Shown here: in pieces, positions 38,371 to 47,067 of the stretch
Position numbering within the stretch: the first letter of the stretch is position 1
Layout: the number at the start of each line of letters is the position of its first letter
DNA from: Deinococcus koreensis
GTDB taxonomy: Bacteria; Deinococcota; Deinococci; Deinococcales; Deinococcaceae
Direction: 5' to 3'
Length of the DNA stretch: 64,000 bases
Assembly (NCBI RefSeq): GCF_002901445.1
Contig: NZ_PPPD01000001.1
Coordinates: 2,424,501 to 2,488,500, forward strand
Translations under genes and position numbers: made by a program
The notes under the pieces: model-generated
What the model saw: only the letters and a program-made list of their open reading frames with translations
What the model was told of the DNA's origin: nothing
The model's database searches: none

Positions 38371-39308
38371 TGACCGCGCTGCCCACCCCCCTGCGTCTGG
38401 CCTGGCTGGAGTGGCGGGCGGTGGGCTGGCTCGGCACACTCGCCCTGCTGGTGGGCGCAGCGCTGGCGACGGTGGGACTGCAGCATGTCCCCCCGTCCTA
38501 CGCCGGCTTCACCCTGGGCGTCGTGGTCGCGGCGGCACTGGCCCTGGCGCTGGCGCTGCTGCCCTCGCCGGGCACTGACTCCGCCTGGGAGATCACGGCC
38601 GGGTCGGCTGAGCCCGAGGGACGGCGGCAACTCCGTCAGCTGGCCTGTCTCGTGGTGCTGGCCCTGCTCGCTCTCGCCGTCCTGACCCCGGTCTATGCCC
38701 CGGGGCGCCCCATCCCCCAGGTCTGGACGTGGTTTGCCCCGCGCGCTGCCTGGTTCGCCGCGCCGGCCCTGCTGGTGCTGTGGCGCACCGGGAATCCAGC
38801 CCTGGCGGGCGGCGCGGTGGCGGGCATATTCGTGGTCAAGTACTGCCCGATCCCCTTCGAGTGGAACATGACGGTGTTCTTCGAGCCGCGCCTGACCCTG
38901 CATGCCCTGGGGGCCGGGATGGTGCTGCTGGCCTTCGGGGTGCCCTGGACGTGGCTGCGGGTGTCCTGGGCGCTGCGCCTGGGCACGGGCCTGCTGGCGG
39001 CGGCGCTGGTGTTCGCCCCGGCGGTGCCGGCCCTGACCCCGCAGCGTATTCAGGCCGTGACTCCAGCGGGCCTGACCTCCGGGTACACCGTGCTCCAGGC
39101 GCCCTGGGCCAGCCTGCACGAGCCCCAGATGTCGGCCGTGCTGAAGCTGGCCGAGTCGTCCGGGCAGGCGCTGCGGGTGCTCACGGCCTTCCCGGAGCAG
39201 GGCGAGCCCGACGGCACGGCGCTGGCCCGCCAGCTGGGAGTCAAGCGCTTCCCGGTGCTGCTCAGGGTCGAGGATGGACGGGTCTCTTCAGTCGACTGGA
39301 CGTTCTGA
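38370..39308 (+). CDS. Membrane protein, putative second ABC permease
   Basis: About 312 aa with six or seven helices up to about residue 225, then a soluble tail. The tail has the order helix, LRVLTAFPE, a gap, LGVKRFPVLLRVEDGRV, reminiscent of the end of a thioredoxin fold (cis-Pro then strand), but with no CxxC. ATG 38370 has AGGAGG 7 nt before; GTG 38367 is possible. It ends the operon; a palindrome follows 24 nt later. Role in the transporter is inferred from position only. Confidence 0.65.
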   Translation: MTALPTPLRLAWLEWRAVGWLGTLALLVGAALATVGLQHVPPSYAGFTLGVVVAAALALALALLPSPGTDSAWEITAGSAEPEGRRQLRQLACLVVLALLALAVLTPVYAPGRPIPQVWTWFAPRAAWFAAPALLVLWRTGNPALAGGAVAGIFVVKYCPIPFEWNMTVFFEPRLTLHALGAGMVLLAFGVPWTWLRVSWALRLGTGLLAAALVFAPAVPALTPQRIQAVTPAGLTSGYTVLQAPWASLHEPQMSAVLKLAESSGQALRVLTAFPEQGEPDGTALARQLGVKRFPVLLRVEDGRVSSVDWTF

Positions 39309-39332
39309 CGCGGCGCCGCAGGCCCGTCAGGA

Positions 39333-39358
39333 AGGCCGCCCGGTGGATGGGGCGGCCT
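39333..39358. terminator. Palindromic terminator-like element after ABC module
   Basis: Stem AGGCCGCC / GGCGGCCT with loop CGGTGGATGG, one base different from the loop of the element at 34672-34705. Between convergent genes, so it may serve both. Confidence 0.6.
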
Positions 39359-39401
39359 GCTCTGTGGTCTGTCCATGACCCTCTCGCTGCCCGCCGGGGC
39401 G

Positions 39402-39719
39402 TCAGCGGGGCGTTTCCAGCGATTCGCGCAGCCAGGTCTGGAATTCCGGCAGGGCGCGGTCGAACTGCAGGGCGATGATCTCCGGCACCTCGTAGGGGTG
39501 CAGCGACTTGATGCGCGCCTCCAGTTCGGGGTATCTCTCGCCGCTGGTCTTGATCAGCAGCATGGTTTCGGGGTCTTCGGCCACGTCGCCCTGCCAGCGG
39601 TACACGCTCTGGAGGCCGGGGAGGATGTTCACGCAGCCCGCGAGGTGCTCGCTGACCAGGGTACGCGCCAGATCATGCGCCCGTTCGGGGGGGATGGTGA
39701 CCATCACGACCAATGACAT
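39402..39719 (-). CDS. cutA: Divalent-cation tolerance protein CutA
   Basis: 105 aa, the normal CutA length. Small trimeric ferredoxin-like protein linked in E. coli to copper/metal tolerance; its real role is unclear. Signature ACVNILPGLQSVYRWQGDV appears as GCVNILPGLQSVYRWQGDVAE, followed by MLLIKTSGERYPELEARIKSLHPYEVPEIIAL. ATG 39719 is chosen because the family starts there and TATCCT lies 5 nt upstream; longer in-frame starts add unrelated sequence. Confidence 0.95.
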   Translation of the reverse strand: MSLVVMVTIPPERAHDLARTLVSEHLAGCVNILPGLQSVYRWQGDVAEDPETMLLIKTSGERYPELEARIKSLHPYEVPEIIALQFDRALPEFQTWLRESLETPR

Positions 39720-39724
39720 GCCGC

Positions 39725-39730
39725 AGGATA
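39725..39730 (-). promoter_or_regulatory. Leaderless -10 box for cutA
   Basis: TATCCT on the minus strand, 5 nt before the ATG. Confidence 0.5.
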
Positions 39731-39842
39731 CGCCCCGCCGACCGGCTCCGGGACAAGCGTCCGGTGGGGGGGGACTGCCGCCTGCCTCCAGCGCCGCGCT
39801 TATCAAGGCTTACGTCAGCCCGGCGGGCCGGGCTCCGGGTGT

Positions 39843-39848
39843 TAGGCT
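39843..39848 (+). promoter_or_regulatory. Leaderless -10 box for LapA-type gene
   Basis: TAGGCT, 6 nt before ATG 39855. Confidence 0.5.
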
Positions 39849-39854
39849 GCGCTC

Positions 39855-40298
39855 ATGCGGACGGTCGTCCTGATTGTGGTGCTGGTGTTGCTCGCGCTCT
39901 TTGCGCTGCTGAACACCAACGCGCTGATGTTCCCCCACACCCTGAGCCTGGGCTTCGTGACCTACCGGGGCGTGCCGATGGGCCTGATCCTGCTGATCCT
40001 GGGCACCCTGCTGGCGCTGATCTTCTATTTCTGGGCGGGCCTCTCGGGCCTGCGCGCCCAGGCCGACTCCGCCCGGCTGCTGCGCGACATGGAGGGCCTG
40101 CGGGTGAGCCTGGACAGCAAGGAGGGCAGCCGCTTCGCCCAGCTGCAGACCCATATCGACGAGCGCCTGAACGCCTTGCCCAGCTCGGCGCCTTCGGCCG
40201 ACCTGGGCAGCCTGAGCGCCCGCATCGACGCCCTGCAGCGCGACGTGAACCTGCAACTGGCCCAGCTCGACGATTACCTGAAGAGCAAGCTGGGCTGA
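39855..40298 (+). CDS. LapA-domain membrane protein with coiled coil
   Basis: 147 aa. Two helices (about 3-22 and 42-63) joined by a short loop, the DUF1049/LapA layout; the first ends NTNALMFPHTLSLGF, like the family NxxxVxF turn. The C-terminal half is a cytoplasmic heptad-like coiled coil (LRDMEGLRVSLDSKEGSRFAQ to the end). LapA-type proteins are linked to envelope assembly in E. coli. It precedes accD by about 150 nt in the same direction. Confidence 0.75.
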   Translation: MRTVVLIVVLVLLALFALLNTNALMFPHTLSLGFVTYRGVPMGLILLILGTLLALIFYFWAGLSGLRAQADSARLLRDMEGLRVSLDSKEGSRFAQLQTHIDERLNALPSSAPSADLGSLSARIDALQRDVNLQLAQLDDYLKSKLG

Positions 40299-40409
40299 GT
40301 CGGCCGGGTTGGGGAGGCCGGGCCGAGTCGCTTGGGCTGGGCCCGCCCTCAGCCCACCCCCGGGCCGCGGATTTGGACGCGGTGCAATTCGCCTGGGCCC
40401 TCCCACGCT

Positions 40410-40415
40410 TAGAAT
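40410..40415 (+). promoter_or_regulatory. -10 box of accD-accA
   Basis: TAGAAT about 35 nt before accD, leaving a short leader with GGGAGGA as Shine-Dalgarno. -35 is unclear. Confidence 0.45.
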
Positions 40416-40449
40416 GCGGCGATAGAGTTCAACCGGGAGGACAGAGCAC

Positions 40450-41322
40450 ATGGCCCTAGACCGTTTTTTCCGGCGTCGTCGCCCACAGCAGACCGGTGTG
40501 GACGTGGACATGCCGGATCTGTGGACGCAATGCCCCAACTGCAAGGAGGGGCTGTACAACCGTGACCTCGAAGCCAACGTGCAGGTCTGCCCCAAGTGCG
40601 GCCACCACCTGCGCCTGGACGCCCAGAAACGGGTCGACGCCCTGATCGACCCGGGAAGCTGGACGCAGCTCTCCGGCCGGGTGCATCCCCTCGACCGGCT
40701 GGACTTCAAGGACACCGAGACCTATGCGGCCCGCCTGGAGCGCGCCCAGCGCAAGGCCGGCCGCCCCGACGCGATCCTGACCGGCAGCGGGACGCTGCTG
40801 GGCCAGGGCGTCACGCTGGCCGTGATGGACTTCGCCTTTTCGGGCGGCTCCATGGGCAGCGTGGTCGGCGAGGAGATCGCCCGCGCGGCCGAACACGCGG
40901 CCGCCCACGGCACGCCGCTGATCATCGTGACCGCCAGCGGCGGCGCCCGGATGCAGGAAAGCGCCCTGTCGCTGATGCAGATGGCCAAGACCACCGTGGC
41001 CCTGGAGGCCCTCTCGGCGCGCGGCCTGCCCTACGTGAGCCTGCTCACCGACCCGACCACCGGCGGCGTGACCGCCAGTTTCGCCACCATCGCCGACGTG
41101 ATCGTGGCCGAGCCCGGGGCCCTCATCGGCTTCGCCGGCCCCCGCGTGATCCAGCAGACCATCCGCCAGCATCTGCCCGAGGGCTTCCAGCGCGCCGAGT
41201 TCCTGCTCGCGCACGGCATGGTGGACGCCGTCGTGGACAGGCGCGAGCACCGCACCTACCTGGCCTCGCTGCTGGGGCTGCTGACCCGCACCGACCGGGC
41301 CCCCCTGGAGGCCAGCGCGTGA
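40450..41322 (+). CDS. accD: Acetyl-CoA carboxylase carboxyltransferase subunit beta
   Basis: 290 aa. With AccA it transfers CO2 from biotin-carboxyl carrier to acetyl-CoA, giving malonyl-CoA for fatty acids. The N-terminal zinc ribbon is [12 protein letters not shown] ... [10 protein letters not shown]. The crotonase-like core has [30 protein letters not shown] and [14 protein letters not shown]. Overlaps accA by GTGA, a common way to keep alpha and beta equimolar. Confidence 0.97.
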   Translation: MALDRFFRRRRPQQTGVDVDMPDLWTQCPNCKEGLYNRDLEANVQVCPKCGHHLRLDAQKRVDALIDPGSWTQLSGRVHPLDRLDFKDTETYAARLERAQRKAGRPDAILTGSGTLLGQGVTLAVMDFAFSGGSMGSVVGEEIARAAEHAAAHGTPLIIVTASGGARMQESALSLMQMAKTTVALEALSARGLPYVSLLTDPTTGGVTASFATIADVIVAEPGALIGFAGPRVIQQTIRQHLPEGFQRAEFLLAHGMVDAVVDRREHRTYLASLLGLLTRTDRAPLEASA

Positions 41323-42263
41323 CCGCGAACGTCGACACCCTGCGCGAACTCGAAGCCCGCGTGCGCGACCTGGAAGGCACCGCGCAGAAGACCGGTCAGA
41401 ATCTGGAGGCCGCCCTGAGCCCCCTGCGCGACGAGGTGCGGCGGCTGCGCGAGGGGCTGCCCGCGCCCAGCCGCTGGGAACGGGTGCAGCTGGCCCGCGC
41501 GCCGGGTCGGCCCACCGCGCTGGACTACGTGGATCGCCTGTGCACCGAGTTCCTGGAACTGCACGGTGACCGCCGCTTCGGTGACGACCCCGCGCTGATC
41601 GGTGGCCCCGCCCGCTGGCAGGGCATCCCGGTCATGCTGCTGCTGCAGCAGAAGGGCCGCGACACGAAAAGCAAGATCAAGAGGCGCTTCGGCAGTGCCA
41701 ACCCCGAGGGCTTCCGCAAGGCCGTGCGCCTGATGGACATGGCCGACAAGTTCGGCCTGCCGGTGGTGTCGCTGGTCGATACCCAGGGCGCCTACCCCGG
41801 CCTGGAGGCCGAGGAGCGCGGTCAGGGCTGGGCCATCGCCGAAAGCATCCGCCGGATGCTCTCGCTGCGTGTGCCGGCGGTGTGCGTGGTGATCGGCGAG
41901 GGCGGCTCCGGCGGGGCGCTGGCGGTGGCGGTGGGCAACCGCGTGCTGATCCAGGAGAACGCCTGGTACTCGGTGATCTCGCCCGAGGGGGCCGCCTCCA
42001 TCATCTGGAAGGACGCCGCGCAGGCCCCGCTGGCCGCCGAGGCCCTGAAGCTCACGGCACCCGACCTGCTGGAACTGGGCATCGTGGAGGAAGTGATTCC
42101 CGAGCCGACCGGCGGAGCGCATCTGGACATGGACGCCGCCGCCCTGCCCGTCGGCGAGGCCGTGACCCGCCACCTGCGCGAACTGATGGCCCTGAACCGC
42201 GACGACCTGCTCCGGCAGCGCGGCGAGCGCTTCCGGAAGCTCGGGGCGTACACGGAGGTCTAG
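41319..42263 (+). CDS. accA: Acetyl-CoA carboxylase carboxyltransferase subunit alpha
   Basis: 314 aa. Partner of AccD. Motifs are [61 protein letters not shown] and [15 protein letters not shown]. An N-terminal coiled-coil helix ([17 protein letters not shown]) is also typical. GTG 41319 overlaps the accD stop. Ends 25 nt from the convergent BTAD regulator, with no clear terminator between. Confidence 0.97.
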   Translation: MTANVDTLRELEARVRDLEGTAQKTGQNLEAALSPLRDEVRRLREGLPAPSRWERVQLARAPGRPTALDYVDRLCTEFLELHGDRRFGDDPALIGGPARWQGIPVMLLLQQKGRDTKSKIKRRFGSANPEGFRKAVRLMDMADKFGLPVVSLVDTQGAYPGLEAEERGQGWAIAESIRRMLSLRVPAVCVVIGEGGSGGALAVAVGNRVLIQENAWYSVISPEGAASIIWKDAAQAPLAAEALKLTAPDLLELGIVEEVIPEPTGGAHLDMDAAALPVGEAVTRHLRELMALNRDDLLRQRGERFRKLGAYTEV

Positions 42264-42288
42264 CCCTCACCCGGTCACGGCCCCCCGG

Positions 42289-45200
42289 TCACGACCGGGC
42301 GTGATCCAGCCACTGGGTCTCCGGAAAGCGGTTCAGGAAGCTGCTGCGGAACTCCGCCGGGACATGGGCCTCGGCCGTGGCGGCGATCCACCCCCGGGCG
42401 TCGGCCAGCGCCTGCGCTGCGTCCGGTTCGTCGGCCAGTGCCAGCGCCCGGGCGACCGTGAACAGGGCCTCGCCCCGGCTGAGCACCACGGCCTCCAGGG
42501 TCTGCAGCAGGTGCTGGGCGGCCCGGGCGTGCGGCAGGGCCTCGGCCGGTCGGCGCAGGGCGAGCAGGGCCTGCGCGGCGCGGACATGGGCCGCGGTCTC
42601 CATGCCGCCCAGGCCCCGGGTGCGGGCGACCGTGCAGACGCCACGGGCCAGCGCCAGACCCTCCTCGGGGGGCGCCGTGAGGGCGCTGGCCAGCCACACG
42701 CGGGCCTGGGCCAGCGGGCGCGGCTGGACGCCCAGCAGCTCCTCGGCTTCGCTCAGCACCTCGCCCGGATCTTCGCCCCGCCGGGCGGCCAGCAGGCCGT
42801 GCGCGACCAGCGTGCGCGAGCGGTAGGCCCCGGGCACGCCCGGCCAGTCCTGCGCCGTGGCGAGGTCGGCGGCGGCCCGGTCGACCTGCCCCAGGGCCAG
42901 CCAGACTTCGGCGGCCAGGGTCGGCAGGTAGCCGGCGTGCCAGCTGTCCGGGCGGGCGGCGGCGCGGGCCAGGGAGAGGTGGCGCAGGGCCTGGCCGTAG
43001 TGCCCCAGGCTGGCGTAGGCCTGGCCCAGATTGGCGTGGCCCAGCGCGGCGTTGCCGGGATCGCCGTCGGTGCGGGATTCGATCTCGTGGGCGCGCTGGG
43101 CGGCGTGCAGGGCTGCTCTCGCCTGGCCCTGGTCGAGCAGGCTGACCGAGAGGTTGTACAGCGTGGCGCTCAGCTCCGGCAGGTGGCCGCTGCGCTCGAA
43201 GAGCTCGCAGGCGCGGCGGTGGAGCCCGGTCGCCTCGGCGTGTTCCTCCAGGTGGTCGAGCACCGCCGCGAGGTTGCTCAGGTTGGCCGCCAGGCTCTGC
43301 GACTCGCCCAGCGCCGAGAGCGCCGTCACCGCCCGGCGCAGGGCCTGGGCCGCCTCCGGCATCTGCCCCTGCAGCCACAGCGCGCTGCCCGCACAGGCCT
43401 CCAGGTTGGCGCGCTGCTCGCGGACGGCCGGCGTGTCCTGAAAGGTCTCCGAGAGTGCCGCCAGCCCCTGGGCCGCCGCCTGCCGGGTCTCGGCGGCCTC
43501 GGCGAAGGCGATGTGCAGTTCGGCCTGCAGCTGCCAGGCGCGGGCACGCTCCAACGGCGTGCGGGCGTGCGCGAACAGCTCGTCCAGCGCGCCCTGGCGG
43601 GCGGCGCGGTCGTCCAGGTGGCCCAGCGCCTCGGCGCGGGCGGCCCAGGCGCTGAAGGCCGCGGCGGGGTCGTCGGCGCGCTGCCAGGCCTCGGCGGCCT
43701 GGCGGTAGAACTCGGCCGCCTCCAGCAGCCTCAGGGTACTGAACGCCGCCTGCGCGGCCCGCAGCAGCCAGGGCGCCGCCTGCCGGAAATCTCCTCCCTG
43801 CAGCCAGTGCTGCCCCACCCGCGCGGCGTGGCCCCCTCGCTCGGCCAGGGTGCGCGCCGCCGCCCGGTGCAGCAGCTGGCGCACCGAGGCCGAGGTGCCC
43901 TCCCGCACGGCCTCGTAGACCAGATCGTGGGAAAAGCGGTTACCGTGGATGATCTGGGCCGCCTCCAGCTCCTCCCAGGCGCCCAGCAGCTCCAGCAGCG
44001 GCGCGTGCAGCACGCCGGCGACCAGCTCGAGGTCGAAGTCGCTCTGCAGCACGGCGGCGGCGCGCGCGGCCTGCAGGGCCGGCGACGAGAGGCGTTCCAG
44101 GCGCCGGGCGAGCAGCGGGCCCACCCGGCCGGGGGGCGGCAGGCCGGGGGGCAGCCCGCGCTCCAGCTGGCCCGTCTCGATCAGGTGCCTGACGGTCTCC
44201 AGCAGGAACAGCGGATTGCCGCCGGCGTAGCGCTGCAGGCCGCCGCGCAGCTCGGGCGACCCGGGCACGCCCAGGTGATCGAGCAGGTCGTCGACGGCCC
44301 CGCCCTGCAGGGGGGGCAGGTCGATGACCACCGCGATCCCGGCCGCCACGAGCTGCCCCAGGCTCTGCTCGACCTCCGGCGCGAGTTCGCCCCGGCGGTA
44401 GGTGTCGATGAAGTGCGGCAGGCCCCCCGGCTGCCCCAGCGGGAAGGCGGCCGACATCATGAAGGCCCCGAAGTCGGAGGAGGCCGGGTCGAAATACTGC
44501 ATGTCGTCGGTGACCATGGCGGCCAGGCCCTCACAGGTGCGGCGCACGAGGTTCAGGGTGGCCTGCTTGAAGCGCAGGGTGTCGGCCTCGCTCAGCAGGG
44601 GCGCGGTCTCCGGCTCCGGCCCGGCCAGCTCCGGCAGGATGCGCGCGAGTTCGCGCCGTTCCCAGGACTCCAGCGTCACGTCGGGGCAGCGTGCGAGGTG
44701 GGCACGCAGGTTGCGGGCGGCCGTGGCGTAGGGCTGCTCCAGGTCGCCGGGCCGGCCTTCCAGGAACAGCACCTCGCCCTTGCTGGCGGCGAAGTCGCGG
44801 GCCAGCCGGCTCTTGCCGGAGCCCGGTTCGCCGCACAGGAAGATCACCTGACCCGCACGCCAGGCCTCCTCCATGCGGGCCCATTCGCGTTCCCGGCCGA
44901 CCAGGGCCGGCGGGCGCAGGGTGGCGAGCGGGATGACTCCCGGGGGGCCGGGCCGGGCCGGAACCTCCACCACGCCGCGCTCGATGTCGAGCAGCAGCGC
45001 CCGGGTCTCCGGCAGGGGCTCGACGCCGAACTCCCGGCGCAGCAGCGCCTCGCAGCGCCGGTAGGCGTCGAGCGCCGCCGGGCGGTCGCCGCGCAGGTAC
45101 AGCAGGCGCATCAGGCGGCGCCACGCCTCTTCCGAGAGGGGGTCGAGGTCAAGCAGGGCGCGGGCGCGCTCCAGGGCACCGCCGTAGTCCCCCTCGCGTT

Positions 45201-45672
45201 CCAGGCGGGCCGATTCCTCGCGCGCGGCGGTGGCGCGCCATTCCCGCCAGCGTTCGCGCTCGGCCAGCAGCCAGTCCTCCAGATCGGGGCAGTCGTCGTA
45301 GGAGAAGCCGGCGAGCAGCTCGCCGCCGAACGCCGCCAGCTCGGCGTACTGCCCGCGCGTGAAGGCGTCGCGGGCCTGCAGGGCGTCGGTCTCCAGCCCT
45401 GGCGAGAGCCCCAGCAGCTCGGCCCCCTGCACCAGCTCGCGGCCCAGCGCGAGGCGCAGCTTGCGCAGCAGCTGCACGAGGTTGTTGCGGGCGCTGGCCT
45501 CGCGGGTCTCGGGCCACAGCAGCCCGGCCAGGCGGGCGCGGTGGGTCGGGCCTTCCAGCGCCAGGTAGGCCAGCAGCGCGGCCGCCTTGCGCTCCAGACG
45601 CAGCCGCTGTCCCTCCGGCCCGCTCAGTTCGGGCGGGCCCAGCAGCGCGTAATGCCACGGCAGCGGGGTCAT
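42289..45672 (-). CDS. Large BTAD/AAA/TPR transcriptional regulator
   Basis: 1127 aa. Residues about 1-95 form an OmpR/SARP-like winged helix (LERKAAALLAYLALEGPTHRARLAGLLWPE, ARNNLVQLLRKLR). BTAD helices span about 96-245 (LDPLSEEAWRRLMRLLYLRGDRPAALDAYRRCE). An AAA/STAND ATPase begins at VGREREWARM with Walker A CGEPGSGKSRLARDF. The C-terminal half is TPR repeats (ATGLHRRACELFERSG, LSVSLLDQGQARAALHAAQRA). This is the AfsR/MalT-like signal-integrating design; inducer and targets are unknown. Start ATG with TACGCT 5 nt upstream. Nearby accDA and the FAD oxidoreductase are possible targets only by position. Confidence 0.85.
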   Translation of the reverse strand: MTPLPWHYALLGPPELSGPEGQRLRLERKAAALLAYLALEGPTHRARLAGLLWPETREASARNNLVQLLRKLRLALGRELVQGAELLGLSPGLETDALQARDAFTRGQYAELAAFGGELLAGFSYDDCPDLEDWLLAERERWREWRATAAREESARLEREGDYGGALERARALLDLDPLSEEAWRRLMRLLYLRGDRPAALDAYRRCEALLRREFGVEPLPETRALLLDIERGVVEVPARPGPPGVIPLATLRPPALVGREREWARMEEAWRAGQVIFLCGEPGSGKSRLARDFAASKGEVLFLEGRPGDLEQPYATAARNLRAHLARCPDVTLESWERRELARILPELAGPEPETAPLLSEADTLRFKQATLNLVRRTCEGLAAMVTDDMQYFDPASSDFGAFMMSAAFPLGQPGGLPHFIDTYRRGELAPEVEQSLGQLVAAGIAVVIDLPPLQGGAVDDLLDHLGVPGSPELRGGLQRYAGGNPLFLLETVRHLIETGQLERGLPPGLPPPGRVGPLLARRLERLSSPALQAARAAAVLQSDFDLELVAGVLHAPLLELLGAWEELEAAQIIHGNRFSHDLVYEAVREGTSASVRQLLHRAAARTLAERGGHAARVGQHWLQGGDFRQAAPWLLRAAQAAFSTLRLLEAAEFYRQAAEAWQRADDPAAAFSAWAARAEALGHLDDRAARQGALDELFAHARTPLERARAWQLQAELHIAFAEAAETRQAAAQGLAALSETFQDTPAVREQRANLEACAGSALWLQGQMPEAAQALRRAVTALSALGESQSLAANLSNLAAVLDHLEEHAEATGLHRRACELFERSGHLPELSATLYNLSVSLLDQGQARAALHAAQRAHEIESRTDGDPGNAALGHANLGQAYASLGHYGQALRHLSLARAAARPDSWHAGYLPTLAAEVWLALGQVDRAAADLATAQDWPGVPGAYRSRTLVAHGLLAARRGEDPGEVLSEAEELLGVQPRPLAQARVWLASALTAPPEEGLALARGVCTVARTRGLGGMETAAHVRAAQALLALRRPAEALPHARAAQHLLQTLEAVVLSRGEALFTVARALALADEPDAAQALADARGWIAATAEAHVPAEFRSSFLNRFPETQWLDHARS

Positions 45673-45677
45673 GATCC

Positions 45678-45683
45678 AGCGTA
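45678..45683 (-). promoter_or_regulatory. Leaderless -10 box for BTAD regulator
   Basis: TACGCT on the minus strand, 5 nt before ATG 45672. Confidence 0.5.
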
Positions 45684-45769
45684 CTGCGGCCGGGCCAGAC
45701 CTGTCAGCCAGGATGCCCGTGGGCCGGAACGAAGCCTCCTGGGTGCGGAGGAGTCCCGGTTTCGGGCAC

Positions 45770-46984
45770 TCAGCCCGGGCGCCCCGCCCACGGCCGCTGC
45801 TGGGTGCCTGCCACCGTCGCCGCCAGGTCGTAGGCCACCGCGAGGCCCAGCGTGTCGGCGTGCGGGCCGCCCAGCAGCAGGTGGACGCCCGGGGCGACCT
45901 CCTCGTGCCGGGGCAGGCCGTCCGGGTCGCCGCCCGGCAGGGCGAACCAGGCGCCGGGCACGTCCATCAGGCTGCGGCCCAGCTCCAGGGCGCCGGTGGC
46001 CAGGGCGGGCAGGGCGTCCATGGCGGCCACCAGGTCTTCCAGGGTCTCGCGGCGCAGCCCCGTGGGCACGCCGGTCAGCCGGCCGCCGCCGGGCTCGTAG
46101 CCGGCCGGGTCGCGGTGGTGGATGGCCGGCACCAGCGTGAAGCCGCCGTGCTGTGGGCGCAGGGTCAGGCCCGCCGCGCGCAGCGTGGGCGTCTGCTCGG
46201 TGCTGGGGTGATTCAGCCGCGGGAACTGCCGGTACGCGCGGGCGTGGGTGGTGTGCAGCCCCAGGTCGTGCTCGACGGTGCCGGGGCCGGCCGCGCCCAG
46301 CGCCACCACGACCCGCCCGGCACGCAGCCGGTGCGTTTCGTGCACGACGATCTGGTGCGTGTTCGTGACGCTCAGCCGCTCGATGCCCACGCCGCCCCCA
46401 TCCAGGTGCGCGCGGGCGTTCAGCATCAGGTCGGCGCCCGCGCCGATGGCCGCCTGGGCGCAGGCGAGGGCCAGGGCGCCGGGGCGGTAGCGGGCGGCCT
46501 GCGCGTCCAGCCGCGCCCAGGGGAGGGCCTGCAGGTCGGCCAGACCGGCGGGCAGCGTGGGCGCGGGATCACGTCCCAGCACGTCCAGCACCGCTTCCCA
46601 GCCCGCTCCGCCGGCTGCCGCCAGCTCCAGCAGGGGCCGCGCCTGGAAGGAGAGGTTCAGGGAGGGGTCGGGCGCCAGGGCGCCGGCCAGCTGGGCCCGC
46701 GTCCACTGGGCCTCGGCCCGCCGCTCCGGCGGCACCGTCAGTGCCGACCACACGCCGGGCGAGAGCAGGGTGGCGCCGTCCTCGTTGGGCAGGCCCCCCT
46801 CCTCGATCAGCAGCAGCGACCGCCGGGGCGCGAGCCGGCGCAGGTAGAGCGCGCAGGCGGCGCCCATGCGGCCCGCGCCCAGCACGATCAGGTCGTACTC
46901 GCGGCCCACGAAGGGCTGGCCGACATGGGCCCAGACCTGGCCCGGCTGTGCGGGCGGCTTCTCAAGCGACATGAGAGGCATCAT
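45770..46984 (-). CDS. FAD-dependent oxidoreductase (DAO family)
   Basis: 404 aa. The Rossmann FAD motif is DLIVLGAGRMGAACALYLRRL (residues about 31-51), and a second NAD/FAD-type stretch is GRVVVALGAAGPGTVEHDLGL. The C-terminal PGVHLLLGGPHADTLGLAVAYDLA resembles the closing FAD contact of D-amino-acid oxidase/glycine oxidase-like enzymes. Substrate unknown. The N terminus has three possible Met starts (46984, 46981, 46972) with no good Shine-Dalgarno or -10 box, so the exact start is uncertain. Divergent from the SpoIID-like gene. Confidence 0.78.
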   Translation of the reverse strand: MMPLMSLEKPPAQPGQVWAHVGQPFVGREYDLIVLGAGRMGAACALYLRRLAPRRSLLLIEEGGLPNEDGATLLSPGVWSALTVPPERRAEAQWTRAQLAGALAPDPSLNLSFQARPLLELAAAGGAGWEAVLDVLGRDPAPTLPAGLADLQALPWARLDAQAARYRPGALALACAQAAIGAGADLMLNARAHLDGGGVGIERLSVTNTHQIVVHETHRLRAGRVVVALGAAGPGTVEHDLGLHTTHARAYRQFPRLNHPSTEQTPTLRAAGLTLRPQHGGFTLVPAIHHRDPAGYEPGGGRLTGVPTGLRRETLEDLVAAMDALPALATGALELGRSLMDVPGAWFALPGGDPDGLPRHEEVAPGVHLLLGGPHADTLGLAVAYDLAATVAGTQQRPWAGRPG

Positions 46985-47054
46985 GCCGCCTGGCAGGCCA
47001 CTTCAGGGGCGTGGGTCTCACCTTCCTGTCAGATGGCTGCGCGGCGAGGCTGCG

Positions 47055-47060
47055 TATACT
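47055..47060 (+). promoter_or_regulatory. Leaderless -10 box for SpoIID-like gene
   Basis: TATACT, 7 nt before ATG 47068; the closest match to the TATAAT consensus among these boxes. Confidence 0.6.
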
Positions 47061-47067
47061 CGCGAAG

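Noticed and set aside
42301..46140. A 1279-codon plus-strand open frame opposite the BTAD regulator
   Set aside because: It is antisense to a protein with clear domains, its translation is Gln/Gly/Arg/Val low-complexity, and it crosses two genes. Long antisense frames are expected at this GC content.
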